64,000 nucleotides of DNA, from assembly GCA_016717345.1 (NCBI GenBank), contig JADKFR010000001.1, positions 496,001-560,000 of the forward strand, in the 5' to 3' direction. The notes beneath the pieces were generated by a model, which saw only the letters and a program-made list of their open reading frames with translations, searched no databases and was not told the origin of the DNA. The stretch is from Propionibacteriaceae bacterium. GTDB lineage: Bacteria; Actinomycetota; Actinomycetes; Propionibacteriales; Propionibacteriaceae. A program made the position numbers and the translations under genes. Of this stretch, positions 49,959 through 59,030 are shown in pieces; positions within the stretch are counted from its first letter, which is position 1; every line of letters starts with the position of its first letter.

Positions 49959-50833
49959 CGCGAGCCCGCCGATCGCGCGTGCCGCACGCGCCACTCCTCG
50001 CGCAGCCCACGCACCGGTCGCGCGAAGAACTCCTTGACGACCTCCCGTCGAGTGGGAGTCCGTCCCATGACGATGGTCAGGTGCTCGACGTTGACGAGCG
50101 GGGCCCGGAGCACGAGCCGGATGGCGGCCCCCATTGTGGGCGCCGCCTTGATCCTGGCCCACCACTCCTCGATGCGGGTACCCCCCCGCGATACGACCTT
50201 CCACAGGTCATGATCCGAACGATCCTGGTACGCGTCGAGGTTTCCGATCGCTGCGGCGAGGGCCACCTCCGCTCCCAGCCGGGCGACCAGCTCGGTCACA
50301 TCCTGTCGCTGTTGGGGAGTGGCCCGTCCCCAGGCGGAGTCGACGTCCCGCTGGCCACGGGACTTGTCCTCGGAGCGGGCGGCATGGAGCACCAGTATGA
50401 CGGCCTGACCGGCCAAGCTCGGCACCGGGCAACGGGCGCCGGCGATCTGGGATTCGCCGCGCTCCCGCCACAGCTCGTCGAAAGCGGCGGCGGGCGACAG
50501 CGTGATGCCCGGGTAGTGGCGATGGACGTCCACATAGCCCCACACCTCGTGCAACAGCGTGGCGGCGTGACCGAACGGCGAGCCAGCCTCGAACCCGATC
50601 GACCAGTTCCACCCGGAGGCCGACAGTGCGCCCAGGAGCCGTCCGACCTGATCGGGGCGCACCAGCACATCGACGTCCGAGCCGACTCGCCCCTCCCAAC
50701 TCACCGTGTCATCGAGAGCGAAGCCCTTGAGATGCAGGATGTCCACGGCGTTCAGGTCTGCAACCCGTTGCACTGCCGCGTGCCCCAACATCACCCGCAC
50801 ACTGAAGGGCACCGCGGGGCTCTCAGACGTCAC
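49955..50833 (-). CDS. Nucleotidyltransferase-fold protein (PF14907-like)
   Basis: This 292-residue protein has the polymerase-beta-like motif in GRVGSDVDVLVRPDQVG (G-S-D-x-D) preceded by VDILHLKGFALDD. YVDVHRHYPGITLSPAAAF and the all-helical C-terminal half fit the uncharacterised nucleotidyltransferase family. Members are found beside PqqD-like proteins in exopolysaccharide and peptide clusters. Activity and substrate are unknown. It is co-transcribed with the PqqD gene (ATGA overlap) and divergent from the Wzz remnant and phosphatase. Confidence 0.82.
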   Translation of the reverse strand: MTSESPAVPFSVRVMLGHAAVQRVADLNAVDILHLKGFALDDTVSWEGRVGSDVDVLVRPDQVGRLLGALSASGWNWSIGFEAGSPFGHAATLLHEVWGYVDVHRHYPGITLSPAAAFDELWRERGESQIAGARCPVPSLAGQAVILVLHAARSEDKSRGQRDVDSAWGRATPQQRQDVTELVARLGAEVALAAAIGNLDAYQDRSDHDLWKVVSRGGTRIEEWWARIKAAPTMGAAIRLVLRAPLVNVEHLTIVMGRTPTRREVVKEFFARPVRGLREEWRVRHARSAGSR

Positions 50834-50904
50834 CGGGTCATGCTATCTCTGCCTGTTGGGCCCCTGGCCGGGCCGCTGGCCAACTGGCCCTCTTGGCGAC
50901 GTGT

Positions 50905-51059
50905 GGGACAATGGCCCAGGTAGCTGACGCCGACATCGTGGGGGATACGTGCCGCTCCGAGAACTACTGAAGATCCTTCGTCGCCGCTGCCCGGACCGTG
51001 CTCGCGCGCGTCTCCGGGCCAGCGAGCAGGGGCGCGGCCCGGGTCAGGAGCGACCGTGA
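50905..51059 (+). pseudogene. Duplicated leader and first codons of the Wzz-kinase gene, forming a 36-codon reading frame
   Basis: Bases 50913-50985 closely match 48214-48294: TGTGGGA-x-x-ATGG, GTAGCTGAC-CCGAC, CGTGGGGGA and CGTGCCGCTCCGAGA are shared. From GTG 50949 the frame reads VPLRELLKILRRRCPDRARA, against VPLRDVLRILGRHW in the kinase. It then loses similarity and ends in TGA at 51057-51059, overlapping the phosphatase GTG start as GTGA. It is a remnant, but it keeps a start and a coupled stop, so it may serve as a translated leader for the phosphatase. Confidence 0.75.
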
Positions 51060-51688
51060 CCTCCGCGACCGAGCGGCCCGGTCTGAACGGGGGGGAGGCC
51101 GCACCGGCGGACCTCCGCCCTGACGCGGTCAACGTGCTGATGGTGTGCACCGGCAACATCTGCCGGTCCCCTGCCGCGCACCTTCTGCTCGAAGCGTCAC
51201 TCCATGGCGCCGGCCCCATCACCGTCACCAGCGCCGGAACGATGGCACTCGTCGGAGAGCCGGTGTTCGCGCCAATAGAGAGACTGCTCCGCAGTCGGGG
51301 CATCGACCCTGGCGGGTTTGGCGCAAGCCTGCTCACGGAGCGTGGCGTCAGGTCAGCCAGCCTCGTGTTGGGGATGACGCGAGCACACCGTGGGCAGGCA
51401 GTGTCGTTGTCGCCTGCCGCGGTTCGGCGCAGCTTCACGCTCAAGGAGTTTGCCCGCCTTGCCGGGCAGGTACCGTCGACAGCGCTGACGGCCTTGGCCG
51501 GCTCGGCCTCACCCGCCGCCCGGCTCTCGGCGCTCACGCAGCTCGCCGGGCGGTACCGCGCCCCCGTACCAGACACCGACGACGACGTCGACGATCCCTA
51601 CCGTCGAGGCGACGAGGTCAACGCGCGGGTGTTCGACGAGATCGAGCGTGCTGTGGCGACGATCGTCTCCATCACCCTCGGGCGTTGA
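51056..51688 (+). CDS. Low-molecular-weight protein-tyrosine phosphatase
   Basis: This 210-residue enzyme has the P-loop VLMVCTGNICRSPAAHLLL near residue 25 (C-x5-R) and the general-acid Asp in the late PDTDDDVDDPYRRGDE segment (DP). The N-terminal ~22 residues are disordered. It probably dephosphorylates the Wzz-kinase, as Wzb does for Wzc, with both proteins in the cytoplasm. The GTG start overlaps the stop of the leader-like remnant. A strong palindrome lies 33 bases past its stop. Confidence 0.92.
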   Translation: MTSATERPGLNGGEAAPADLRPDAVNVLMVCTGNICRSPAAHLLLEASLHGAGPITVTSAGTMALVGEPVFAPIERLLRSRGIDPGGFGASLLTERGVRSASLVLGMTRAHRGQAVSLSPAAVRRSFTLKEFARLAGQVPSTALTALAGSASPAARLSALTQLAGRYRAPVPDTDDDVDDPYRRGDEVNARVFDEIERAVATIVSITLGR

Positions 51689-51720
51689 GGCGGGCGTGGA
51701 GTTGTGGCTTGACACCGGGC

Positions 51721-51746
51721 AGAGGCCGCCGGCGCCGGCGGCCTCT
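51721..51746. terminator. GC-rich palindrome after the phosphatase gene
   Basis: A 26-base perfect palindrome has 13-base halves, AGAGGCCGCCGGC and complement; as RNA it would form a 10-bp stem with a six-base loop. The DNA then reads ACTGTTGACG. It lies 33 bases past the phosphatase stop and is probably a terminator. The following TTGACG might be a promoter element for the next glycosyltransferase. Confidence 0.6.
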
Positions 51747-51890
51747 ACTGTTGACGTCCGCTCGCTCGGAGCCCGCCAGCCGCGCTCGTGGCTTCGACGA
51801 GAGACCGCAAATGCCCCACCCGAGGGCAATTCCGCAGCACGTGAAAGATGAGGCTAGAGTGCGGAGCAGCCGGAAGGGGAGGGGCCTGCT

Positions 51891-52606
51891 ATGACGTCTC
51901 GACCCCGTGTCGCGGTTGCCCACGACTACCTGACGCAACGTGGCGGAGCCGAGCGAGTCGTGCTCTCGTTGATGCGAGCATTCCCCGACGCGCCGATTTA
52001 TACCACGCTCTACAATCCGCCCGGCACGTACCCCGAGTTCGCCGACGCGAAGATCGTCACGTCGTGGCTCAACAACATCCCGCTGTTCCGCAAGGATCAT
52101 CGGCCGGCACTCCCGCTGCTTGCCCTGGCAGCCAACTCGCTGCGGATCGACGCCGACGTGGTGATCGCCTCCAGCACGGGATGGGCGCACGGCTTCCCAA
52201 CCTCCGGCCGTAAGCTCGTCTACTGCCACTCCCCGGCCAGGTACCTCTACCGCACCGAGGAGTACCTGGGCCAACCCGCCCGGTCGTCGCTCAAAGGCCA
52301 GCTCCTGATGGCGATGCGTCCAGCACTCGTGCGTTGGGATCAGCATGCCGCTCGCTCGGCGGATCGGTACGTGTGCAACTCCACGGTGGTTCAACGCAGA
52401 ATCGCCGAGGTTTACGGCATCGAGTCCGACGTCATTGCCCCGCCTGCTGGCGTCAAATCCACCGGCAGGCAGGAGCCGGTCGAACAGCTGCAGGACTGGG
52501 CGGACGGGTACTACCTCGTCGTTTCCCGGCTCCTTCCCTACAAGAACGTTCAACGTGTGATCGAAGCTTTTCATGGAACTTCCGAGAAGCTTGCCATCGC
52601 GGAAGA
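51891..52606 (+). pseudogene. GT4 glycosyltransferase, N-terminal part, cut by an IS element
   Basis: The ATG at 51891 starts MTSRPRVAVAHDYLTQRGGA, followed by YTTLYNPPGTYPEFADAKIV, GWAHGFPTSGRKLVYCHSPA and YYLVVSRLLPYKNVQRVIEA. This is the N-terminal domain and linker of a WbaZ-like mannosyltransferase of the GT-B fold. At 52607 the reading frame enters the IS left end after about 239 codons. The remaining C-terminal piece at 54149-54243 supplies only ~31 residues, so the central donor-binding domain of about 120 residues is gone. The protein is not expected to work. Confidence 0.85.
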
Positions 52607-52622
52607 TGTCAACATTTTTGGG

Positions 52623-53648
52623 TCAGTTGTTGATTTCGTTTGTTGAGTTTGGGTCGTGTGGGGGTTTGTTGATCCAGGCGGCGGTGGGTAGGGCGAGGGG
52701 CACGGGGTGGTGGCGGACGAACCGTTCGGGGTGCTGCGTGTAGGCGTGGGTGAGGACGGTGGCCCGCTGCTCGTGGATGGTGTCGGCGTGGCCGTGGTGG
52801 ACGTCGGCGGGGGTGTGCATGCCGATCCCGGAGTGGCGGTGGGAGTGGTTGTACCAGCCGAAGAACCAGGCCAGGAAGGCGCGGGCGTCTTCGAGGCTGC
52901 CGAACCAGGTCGGGAACTCGGGCCGGTACTTCAACGTCTTGAAATGCGCTTCCGAGTAGGGGTTGTCGTTCGAGGTGTGCGGTCGGGAGTGGGACTTGGT
53001 GACGCCGAGGTCGGCGAGCAGGAACGCCACCGGTTTCGAGGCCATCGAGGAGCCGTTGTCGGCGTGGATGGTCAACCGGTTCCGGTCGACGTGCTGCTTG
53101 TCGATGGTGTCGGCGAGCAGCTTCTCGGCGAGCTCGGCCGACTCACATGGTGCGACCATCCACCCGACGATGTAGCGGGAGTAGATGTCGATGATGCAGT
53201 ACAGGTAGAAGTAGGACCACTTCGCCGGACCGTGGAGCTTGGTGATATCCCAGGACCACACCTGGTTAGGGGTTTCAGCGATCAGTTCGGGTTTCTTACG
53301 GGCCGGATGGGTCGCCAGGGAGCGGCGTTCCCGCACCTCGCCACGGGCCCGCAACAGCCGGTACATGGTCGACACCGAGCACAGGTACACGCCCTCGTCG
53401 AGCAGGACGGCGTGGATCTCGGCGGGCGCCATGTCGACGAACCGCTCACTGTGCAACACCGCCAGGACCTCGGCCTGCTCTGCCGCTGACAAGGCCCTCG
53501 GCTGCCGCTTGCGGGTCTTCGCCGGTGGGGCCGGTTTCGGGGACGTGCGGTGGTGCCGGTAGTGGCTGGACCGCGGCCGGCCCACCGCCTGGCAGGCGGC
53601 CGTCACCCCCACCAACGGGGTGAGCTCGAGGATCGTCTCGTCGATCAC
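52623..53648 (-). CDS. IS3-family transposase OrfB (DDE integrase core)
   Basis: This 341-residue transposase has an N-terminal HTH_21-like region (LSAAEQAEVLAVLHSERFVD) and an rve catalytic core. The DDE residues appear in NQVWSWDITKLHGPAKW (D), RLTIHADNGSSMASKP (D) and NPYSEAHFKTLKYRPEFP (E). The start ATG at 53648 overlaps the orfA TGA as ATGA. Translation may therefore depend on stop-start coupling rather than the -1 frameshift usual in the family. The gene appears intact. Confidence 0.93.
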   Translation of the reverse strand: MIDETILELTPLVGVTAACQAVGRPRSSHYRHHRTSPKPAPPAKTRKRQPRALSAAEQAEVLAVLHSERFVDMAPAEIHAVLLDEGVYLCSVSTMYRLLRARGEVRERRSLATHPARKKPELIAETPNQVWSWDITKLHGPAKWSYFYLYCIIDIYSRYIVGWMVAPCESAELAEKLLADTIDKQHVDRNRLTIHADNGSSMASKPVAFLLADLGVTKSHSRPHTSNDNPYSEAHFKTLKYRPEFPTWFGSLEDARAFLAWFFGWYNHSHRHSGIGMHTPADVHHGHADTIHEQRATVLTHAYTQHPERFVRHHPVPLALPTAAWINKPPHDPNSTNEINN

Positions 53649-54073
53649 GGCTGTTCGTCGCTGCTGCTGGTCGAGATCTGATCCAGCAGAGCCGAGAGTT
53701 TTGACTGGATCTCGATCACCTTCCGGGCTGTTTCCAGCTCGCCGGTCAACCGCTCCACCTGTTTGCGGAGCTTCGCGTTCTCCTTCTGCTCCGCACTCGC
53801 CGGTGGTGCCCCCGCCGGCCGTCCCAACGCCTCCAGGACCGCCTTGTCGCGTTGGTCACGCCACGCGCTGATCAACGACGTGTACAGGCCTTCGCGTCGC
53901 AGCAGGGCACCCTTGCCGTCCCGGTCACACGCCTCGTACTCGGCCAGGATGTCCCGCTTGTACTTCGCCGTGTACGTCCGCCGGAACGCTCGCTCCGGCA
54001 CCTGCGGATCAGGGACCTCATCCATACCAACAGCCTGCCCGACCGGCTTCACAGCTGTCATCGATGCACTCAT
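53645..54073 (-). CDS. IS3-family transposase OrfA (helix-turn-helix and leucine-zipper protein)
   Basis: This 142-residue DNA-binding component has AFRRTYTAKYKRDILAEYEA, then GALLRREGLYTSLISAWRDQ, the recognition region of HTH_Tnp_1-like proteins. A coiled coil follows (EQKENAKLRKQVERLTGELE) with leucine heptads for multimerisation. The start ATG at 54073 (MSASMTAVKPVGQAV) was chosen over an upstream in-frame codon close to the terminal repeat. It overlaps orfB by four bases. Confidence 0.88.
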   Translation of the reverse strand: MSASMTAVKPVGQAVGMDEVPDPQVPERAFRRTYTAKYKRDILAEYEACDRDGKGALLRREGLYTSLISAWRDQRDKAVLEALGRPAGAPPASAEQKENAKLRKQVERLTGELETARKVIEIQSKLSALLDQISTSSSDEQP

Positions 54074-54148
54074 TCGAGAATCCTCCTCTCCGCCCTCTTC
54101 AAGACAATAAACAGGACCGTCCTGCCGTCTCATCTAATGTTGACACAG

Positions 54149-54243
54149 AGGGGGACGCGGTCAAGATCGTGGAACACACCAAGCAGTTCTCCGAGGAACG
54201 CTTCGTCAAGCGCATGAGGGACGCCGTGGCCCAACTCGGCTGA
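54149..54243 (+). pseudogene. C-terminal remnant of the IS-disrupted GT4 glycosyltransferase
   Basis: Just past the IS right end the plus strand encodes GDAVKIVEHTKQFSEERF and VKRMRDAVAQLG before TGA at 54241. This matches the final helices of WbaZ-like GT4 enzymes, where a F-x-x-E-R-F motif is common. It is the tail of the gene that begins at 51891. Confidence 0.75.
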
Positions 54244-54290
54244 AGGCCATACATCTCGGCGCCGAGCACCGAAGAATTTCCGGTTGCCCA

Positions 54291-54333
54291 CCCAACGCTG
54301 ACGCAGCGATACTGACGCCGTCGATGCGTTGGG
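54291..54333. promoter_or_regulatory. Inverted repeat upstream of the first sugar transferase gene
   Basis: CCCAACGC at 54291-54298 and GCGTTGGG at 54326-54333 face each other, 77 bases before the start codon. Both are flanked by CCACCCA-like sequence. It may be an operator or an attenuator stem in the leader. The evidence is only structural. Confidence 0.3.
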
Positions 54334-54409
54334 CCACCCACGAAACACACTGCTGGATCATCCGAGTCCTCCAGGGGTGGACCAGCATTTCTGGGGGGAG
54401 ACGGCGCTC

Positions 54410-55880
54410 ATGACACTGGACCACCTGCTCACCACGAAAGCGGCAAGGTCGCGAGAGCTGTGGCGACACCTTCGCCACAGCTCTCGTCGGCTCGTGGGCG
54501 GGCTTGTCGTGGTCGACCTGATTGCCATCATCGCGGCCAGCCTGATCGCCGCTTTCGGGCGCAACAACCTGCCTCTCTTCCCCAACCTGGCTTCTGACCT
54601 GGGGCGGCTACTTCCGCCCATTGGCGCCATCGTGGTTCTGGTCTGGATGGTCGGCCTGGTGTCCGCCGGCGCGTACACCGTCCAGCGGATTGGAGCCGGG
54701 ACGTCGGAATACCGGTCGGTCGTTGTTGCGTCGCTGATCACCGCCGGCATGCTGGGGATCCTGGGCTACCTGTCGCAATACCCGCTGTCGCGCGGCTTCT
54801 TCGTCCTGCAGTTCTGTCTCGGCATCCCGCTGCTGCTCATCGGACGTTCGTCCGCACGGCGCGTCCTCCATACGCTGCGCCGACAGGGCGCCCTCAAGAT
54901 CCAGGTCCTCATCGCCGGTCTACCCGAGCACATTGACGACGTCGCCGCCGTGCTGGCGCGGGAATCATGGCTCGGCTACGAGGTCATCGGAGCCCTGCTG
55001 CGGGAACCTGGCCTCAGCGAGACCCGTTCCGGAATCCCTGTCGCGGGCGCGCCGGAGGACGCCCTGAGCGCGCTGCGGAAGACCGGGGCCAATACCGTGA
55101 TCTTCGCCGAGGGTCCTTCCCCGGGCTCACCTGTTCAACGAGCTGGCTCGCGCACTCGAAGCCGCCGACGCCCACATGATCGTCGTGCCGGCACTCACCG
55201 ACATCGCTGCCGAGCGTTTGCACGTGCGGCCGGTCGCCGGGATGCCCCTCGTGCACGTCGAAGCTCCCACCGCGCAGAGGTCCGCGCGCTGGTTCAAGCG
55301 CGCGTTCGACCTGGTTGGGTCGATCTTCCTCATTGTGGTGTTCTCACCCGTCATGCTGCTAGTGGCCGCATCGATCAAGCTATGCGACGCCGGCCCCGTC
55401 TTGTTCCGACAGGTTCGGGTGGGAATCAAGGGCGAGCTCTTCTCCTGCTTCAAGTTCCGCTCGATGTGCGTTGATGCGGAAGCACGGCGGGTCGGGCTCG
55501 CATCACACAACGACACCGACGGTGTGCTGTTCAAGATGAAGTCCGACCCGCGCGTCACAACCGTCGGGGCGCACATCCGGCGGTTCTCCCTCGACGAACT
55601 CCCGCAGCTCTTCAACGTGCTAAGGGGGGAAATGAGCCTTGTCGGCCCCCGCCCGGCGCTACCGGCCGAAGTGAGCCGATACGAGCATCACGTCCTGCGT
55701 CGCCTTGACGTCAGGCCAGGCATGACCGGTCTGTGGCAGGTTTCCGGCCGGTCGGACCTCTCGTGGAGCGACACGGTCCGGCTCGACCTCTACTACGTGG
55801 ACAACTGGTCCATGGTGCGCGACCTGAACATCTTGTTGAGGACCCTCAAAGCCGTCCTGCAGCCCCTGGGCGCCTACTGA
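54410..55880 (+). CDS. Exopolysaccharide polyprenyl-phosphate sugar transferase, frame-disrupted near 55120
   Basis: The first frame (MTLDHLLTTKAARSRELWRH) carries four or five membrane helices and a CoA-binding-like region (KIQVLIAGLPEHIDDVAAVL) up to ANTVIFAEG. A second frame resumes at HLFNELARALEAADAHMIVV and holds the bacterial sugar transferase domain: RAFDLVGSIFLIVVFSPVML, VLFRQVRVGIKGELFSCFKF, SLDELPQLFNVLRGEMSLVG and RPGMTGLWQVSGRSDLSW. The enzyme loads the first sugar-phosphate onto undecaprenyl phosphate. One base change in the CCTTCCCCGGG stretch restores the frame. It follows the IS-disrupted gene and precedes the DUF4012 gene. Confidence 0.88.
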
Positions 55881-55952
55881 GGGGAACGCTGCCACGGAGG
55901 GGCGCGCAGGCCACCTCGCGGGGTGCCACGATGGGGCCTTGGGGGGTGCCCC

Positions 55953-55958
55953 TATAAT
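55953..55958 (+). promoter_or_regulatory. TATAAT -10 element implying a leaderless DUF4012 transcript
   Basis: A perfect TATAAT ends seven bases before the GTG start at 55965, so transcription would begin at or next to the start codon. Leaderless mRNAs are common in Actinobacteria. No good -35 was seen, and no Shine-Dalgarno sequence precedes the start. Confidence 0.6.
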
Positions 55959-55964
55959 GGCCCG

Positions 55965-57883
55965 GTGAAGCGTCGCACCGTGGTCTTCGTCATCGCCGTG
56001 GGCGCCACAGCGATCCTTGGGGCCGTGCTCGGACTCATGGCCTCGTCGCGCACTCAGGCCTTCCAAGCTGCCGCCATGGAGGGCAGGGACGCCGCGGCAG
56101 CCGCTGTCGACAGCTTAGCCAGCAACGACGCCACAGCGGCCATCGCGAAGTTCGACGACGCGGCCGCCTCGTTCGGCGCAGCCAGCGAACTCCTCGGGCC
56201 GGACTGGGCGAAGAGCGCGATCAGTGCGGTCCCCTGGATCGGTGCCCAGTTTCGCGCGGCTGACGACCTGACCATGGTCGGCCTCGGGGCTCCACCGCGG
56301 GCAAAGAACTGGCGACCATCATGCGGGACGTTTCGAGCACCCCCGCTGGCGAGACGCGCCTCAGCGCCCTGCTGAAGACCGCCCGGCCGCATCTTGATGC
56401 CGCGCTGGTGTCGCTGACAACGGTTGCCGATCATTACGCCAGATTGCCCGACCAGGGACTCCTTCCCCCGCTCGCCGATGCGGTCCGGTCGGCCAAGCAG
56501 GTCGTGGGCCCACTTGACCCCATCCTGCGGCGCAGCGACTCGTTCCTAGCCTTGGAACGGTACTTCCTGGCCACGCCCCGTCGCATCCTGATCGTGTCCC
56601 AGAACAACGCCGAGCTACGTCCCACGGGCGGGTTTATCGGCAGCTACGGCCTCATCGAGATCGGCCCCGACGGCCTGGCACTGAAAGAGTACAAGGATGT
56701 CTACACCCTCAAGGATTCCCCCCGTCGCGTCCCTGCCCCGGCCGGAGCAACAATGGCAGGCACGTATCTGCAGTTCAGGGACGCGAACTGGTGGATCGAC
56801 TTTCCGACCAGCGCCCGGACGCTGCTGCAGTTCTGGCAGGACCTCGAGCAGCCGGCCGTCGACGGCGTCGTGGCCGTCGATGTGGTCGCCATGGGCGAAC
56901 TACTGAACGTGTTCGGCCCGATCACCGTGAAGGAGTTCGACACCACGTTCACTGCGGAGAATCTGTTGGAGCGTCTGACGTACATCGTGGAGGTCCAGAT
57001 GGCCCCGACCGGAAGGGCCCGCAAGGGCGTGCTGTCACTGCTGGCCAACGAACTCTCCCACCGCATGATGGCCATGAAGCCGGACGACCTGCTGGCAACG
57101 TCAACGGCATTGGGGAAGTCCGCCAACGAGAAGCACGTGCAACTGTATTTCACCGACTCCGATACCCAGTCGGCCATGAAGGAAGGCGGCTGGGCGGGGG
57201 CCATCGATCCCCCGGACGACACCACCGACCTGCTCGCCGTGACCAACGCGATGATTCGCGCTGCCAAGGCCAACGCGGGAGTCCGCAAGACGATCGACTA
57301 CCAGGTGAGGCTCGCTACCGACGGGTCGGCCGACACCACGCTCACGCTGGGCTACTACAACGATGAAGCACACCTGAGGGGGACCTGGCGCGCCTGGTTC
57401 GGCAACTATCTGCGGGTCTACCGCCCCGTCGGAACGCAGCAGCTGACAGGTCCGGGAGAAGCCGCCGCGGCCGGCCTGATGACCGATGAGATCAGGCTCC
57501 CGGCGGTGACCCGCGCGTTCCGGGTGCACCGCGGAGACAGCCGCGAAGAAGTGATCCGCACCAGCGTTCCACATGCCTTGGCCCCGGGCAGGGCGAGCGT
57601 GGTCCCCCGTTCACCGCTAGCCGCGGGAACCGGCACACAGCCCCTCATGCCTGCGAGCAGCGTCTCGCACTACCGCCTGCTCGTTGTCCGTCAGGTCGAC
57701 CTCGAGAACGTCCCGACGAGAATCTCCGTTTCGCTCCCCGCCGGCTGGCCCGTGTCGGGCGTGAGCGCGTGGAACCGGACCACTGGGGAAGCGCTCCTCG
57801 TATCGAATCACGACGGAGCCATCGAGCTTTCCACTCCGCTGAACGGTGACGTGATCGTCGACGTGGAGACGGTGCGGGGCTGA
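55965..57883 (+). CDS. DUF4012 family protein, frame-disrupted near 56300
   Basis: The first frame begins at GTG 55965 with KRRTVVFVIAVGATAILGAV, a signal anchor, and an Ala-rich helix. It reaches FRAADDLTMVGLG. A second frame continues STAGKELATIMRDVSSTPAG and covers the rest: RILIVSQNNAELRPTGGFIG, then DFPTSARTLLQFWQDLEQPA, and VDGVVAVDVVAMGELLNVFG, the core DUF4012 signature. DUF4012 proteins are membrane-anchored, extracytoplasmic and frequent in exopolysaccharide clusters; their role is unknown. Making the G4 run near 56298 into G5 reunites the frames as VGLGGSTAGKE. The total length is about 640 residues. Confidence 0.85.
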
Positions 57884-57973
57884 AGACCAGCATCGTCAGG
57901 CTGCCCTAAGGATCGGCTCGGCTCTGCCAAGCGGAGCCCTTCGGCAGGGGCGGCCCCTGCGCGACCCGACGCC

Positions 57974-59028
57974 TCAGCCGCTCATTCCCCGGTCAGCCAA
58001 CTCCTGCAAGGCGTCGTCCCACAAGTGGGACGACGCCTTCGGCCTGTCCCAAGCCCACCGAGTGAACGCCGCGACCGCTTCTTGCGTCGAAATGCCGGGC
58101 TGCGGTGCCCCCACCTCGCGGCTGTGGCTTTGGTCGCTGCACGCGTGCGCGATGTCGCCTGACCGGTGCACGTCGACGTGCAGCAGCCCATGGCCCTCCT
58201 CAGGGGCGCCGGACAGCGCATACATGCCGATCTGGTTCATCGTGCTGCGGACGCCCGTCCCCGCGTTCAGCACCCGAATCTGGCCGACCTCGGGCGGATG
58301 CACGGCCAGCCACTCGAGCAGCGCCGCCACATCCTGCACCGCCACAAAGTCACGAGTCTGCTCACCGTCCCCGTAGACCAGGACAGGCTTGCCCTCCTCA
58401 TCCGCGCCAGGAAGGCCGCCAGCACTCCGGTGTAGGGGTTGTGAAGGGCCTGCCCAGGCCCCACGACGTTTTGCGGTCGGACCACTGTGATGGGAATCCG
58501 TCCGGCGAACTCGGTCAGCAATGCCTCGCCCTCACTCTTCGTCTCCCCGTACACCGAGACTGGGCGGTGCTCGTCGGATTCGCGCGAGGCCGCTGGAACC
58601 GCAGTGGGGTCGTCTGTCCCCCCGAAGCTGATCGTCTGATCGGAGTGTCGATAGCGTCCCTCTCCATAGACCGCCCGAGAACTCATCGCAACGATCGGGA
58701 CGCCCCAGGCGGCGGCCATCTCGGCCGCCAACCGCGTCCCGCCTACGTTGACGCGTCGGTACCGGTCGAACTCATACATCGACTGCGCGGTGCCAGTTTC
58801 GGCGGCCAGGTGGATCACGACGTCGGGGCGTTCCAGCCTACGCCAGACGCCTTCATCAGTGACATCGCCCCGCACGACGGCACCAGGAAAGGCCCGGGCG
58901 GATGCTTCGGGATCCTGATGCACCTGCTCGGACAAGCTGTCGAGGGCGGTCACATCCCACGCGGACGACATTCGGCGCGCCGTCCATTGACCGATGAAGC
59001 CTGCGCCCCCCGTTACCAGAGCCTTCAT
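57974..59028 (-). CDS. NAD-dependent epimerase/dehydratase, frame-disrupted near 58412
   Basis: The N-terminal frame starts MKALVTGGAGFIGQWTARRM (ATG 59028, GGAGGG six bases upstream). It has the Rossmann GxxGxxG, VVIHLAAETGTAQSMYEF, and the catalytic S-Y-K set in IVAMSSRAVYGEGRY and VSVYGETKSEGEALL. It reaches GVLAAFLARMR, then shifts. The second frame gives EGKPVLVYGDGEQTRDFVAV and AALLEWLAVHPPEVGQIRVL, typical of UDP-sugar epimerases. Adding one G in AGGAGGG restores MREGKP. It probably makes an activated sugar for the local polysaccharide and is coupled to rmlA upstream. Confidence 0.87.
58010..58037 (-). other. Perfect 13-bp hairpin in the 3' end of the epimerase gene
   Basis: GGCGTCGTCCCAC and its exact complement enclose only AA. 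It lies about 36 bases before the epimerase stop, within codons for SHLWDDAL. A stem with a two-base loop cannot fold fully, but a cruciform or an 11-bp stem could. It may assist termination between this gene and the convergent DUF4012 gene. Confidence 0.45.
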
Positions 59029-59030
59029 AC

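Larger units (their letters stand above)
52607..54145. mobile_element. IS3-family insertion sequence, ~1.54 kb
   Basis: The element starts TGTCAACATT at 52607 and ends with the complement AATGTTGACA at 54136-54145, giving 10-bp terminal inverted repeats with the TG...CA ends typical of IS3 elements. Inside, on the minus strand, are orfA and orfB. No matching target duplication was seen in the flanks (AAGA on the left, CAGA on the right). The host gene lacks about 350 bases, so an adjacent deletion or recombination between two copies is likely. Confidence 0.9.

Noticed and set aside
52600..54150. A 3- or 4-bp target-site duplication flanking the IS element.
   Set aside because: Left (AAGA) and right (CAGA) flanks do not match in the right register, and sequence is missing from the host gene.
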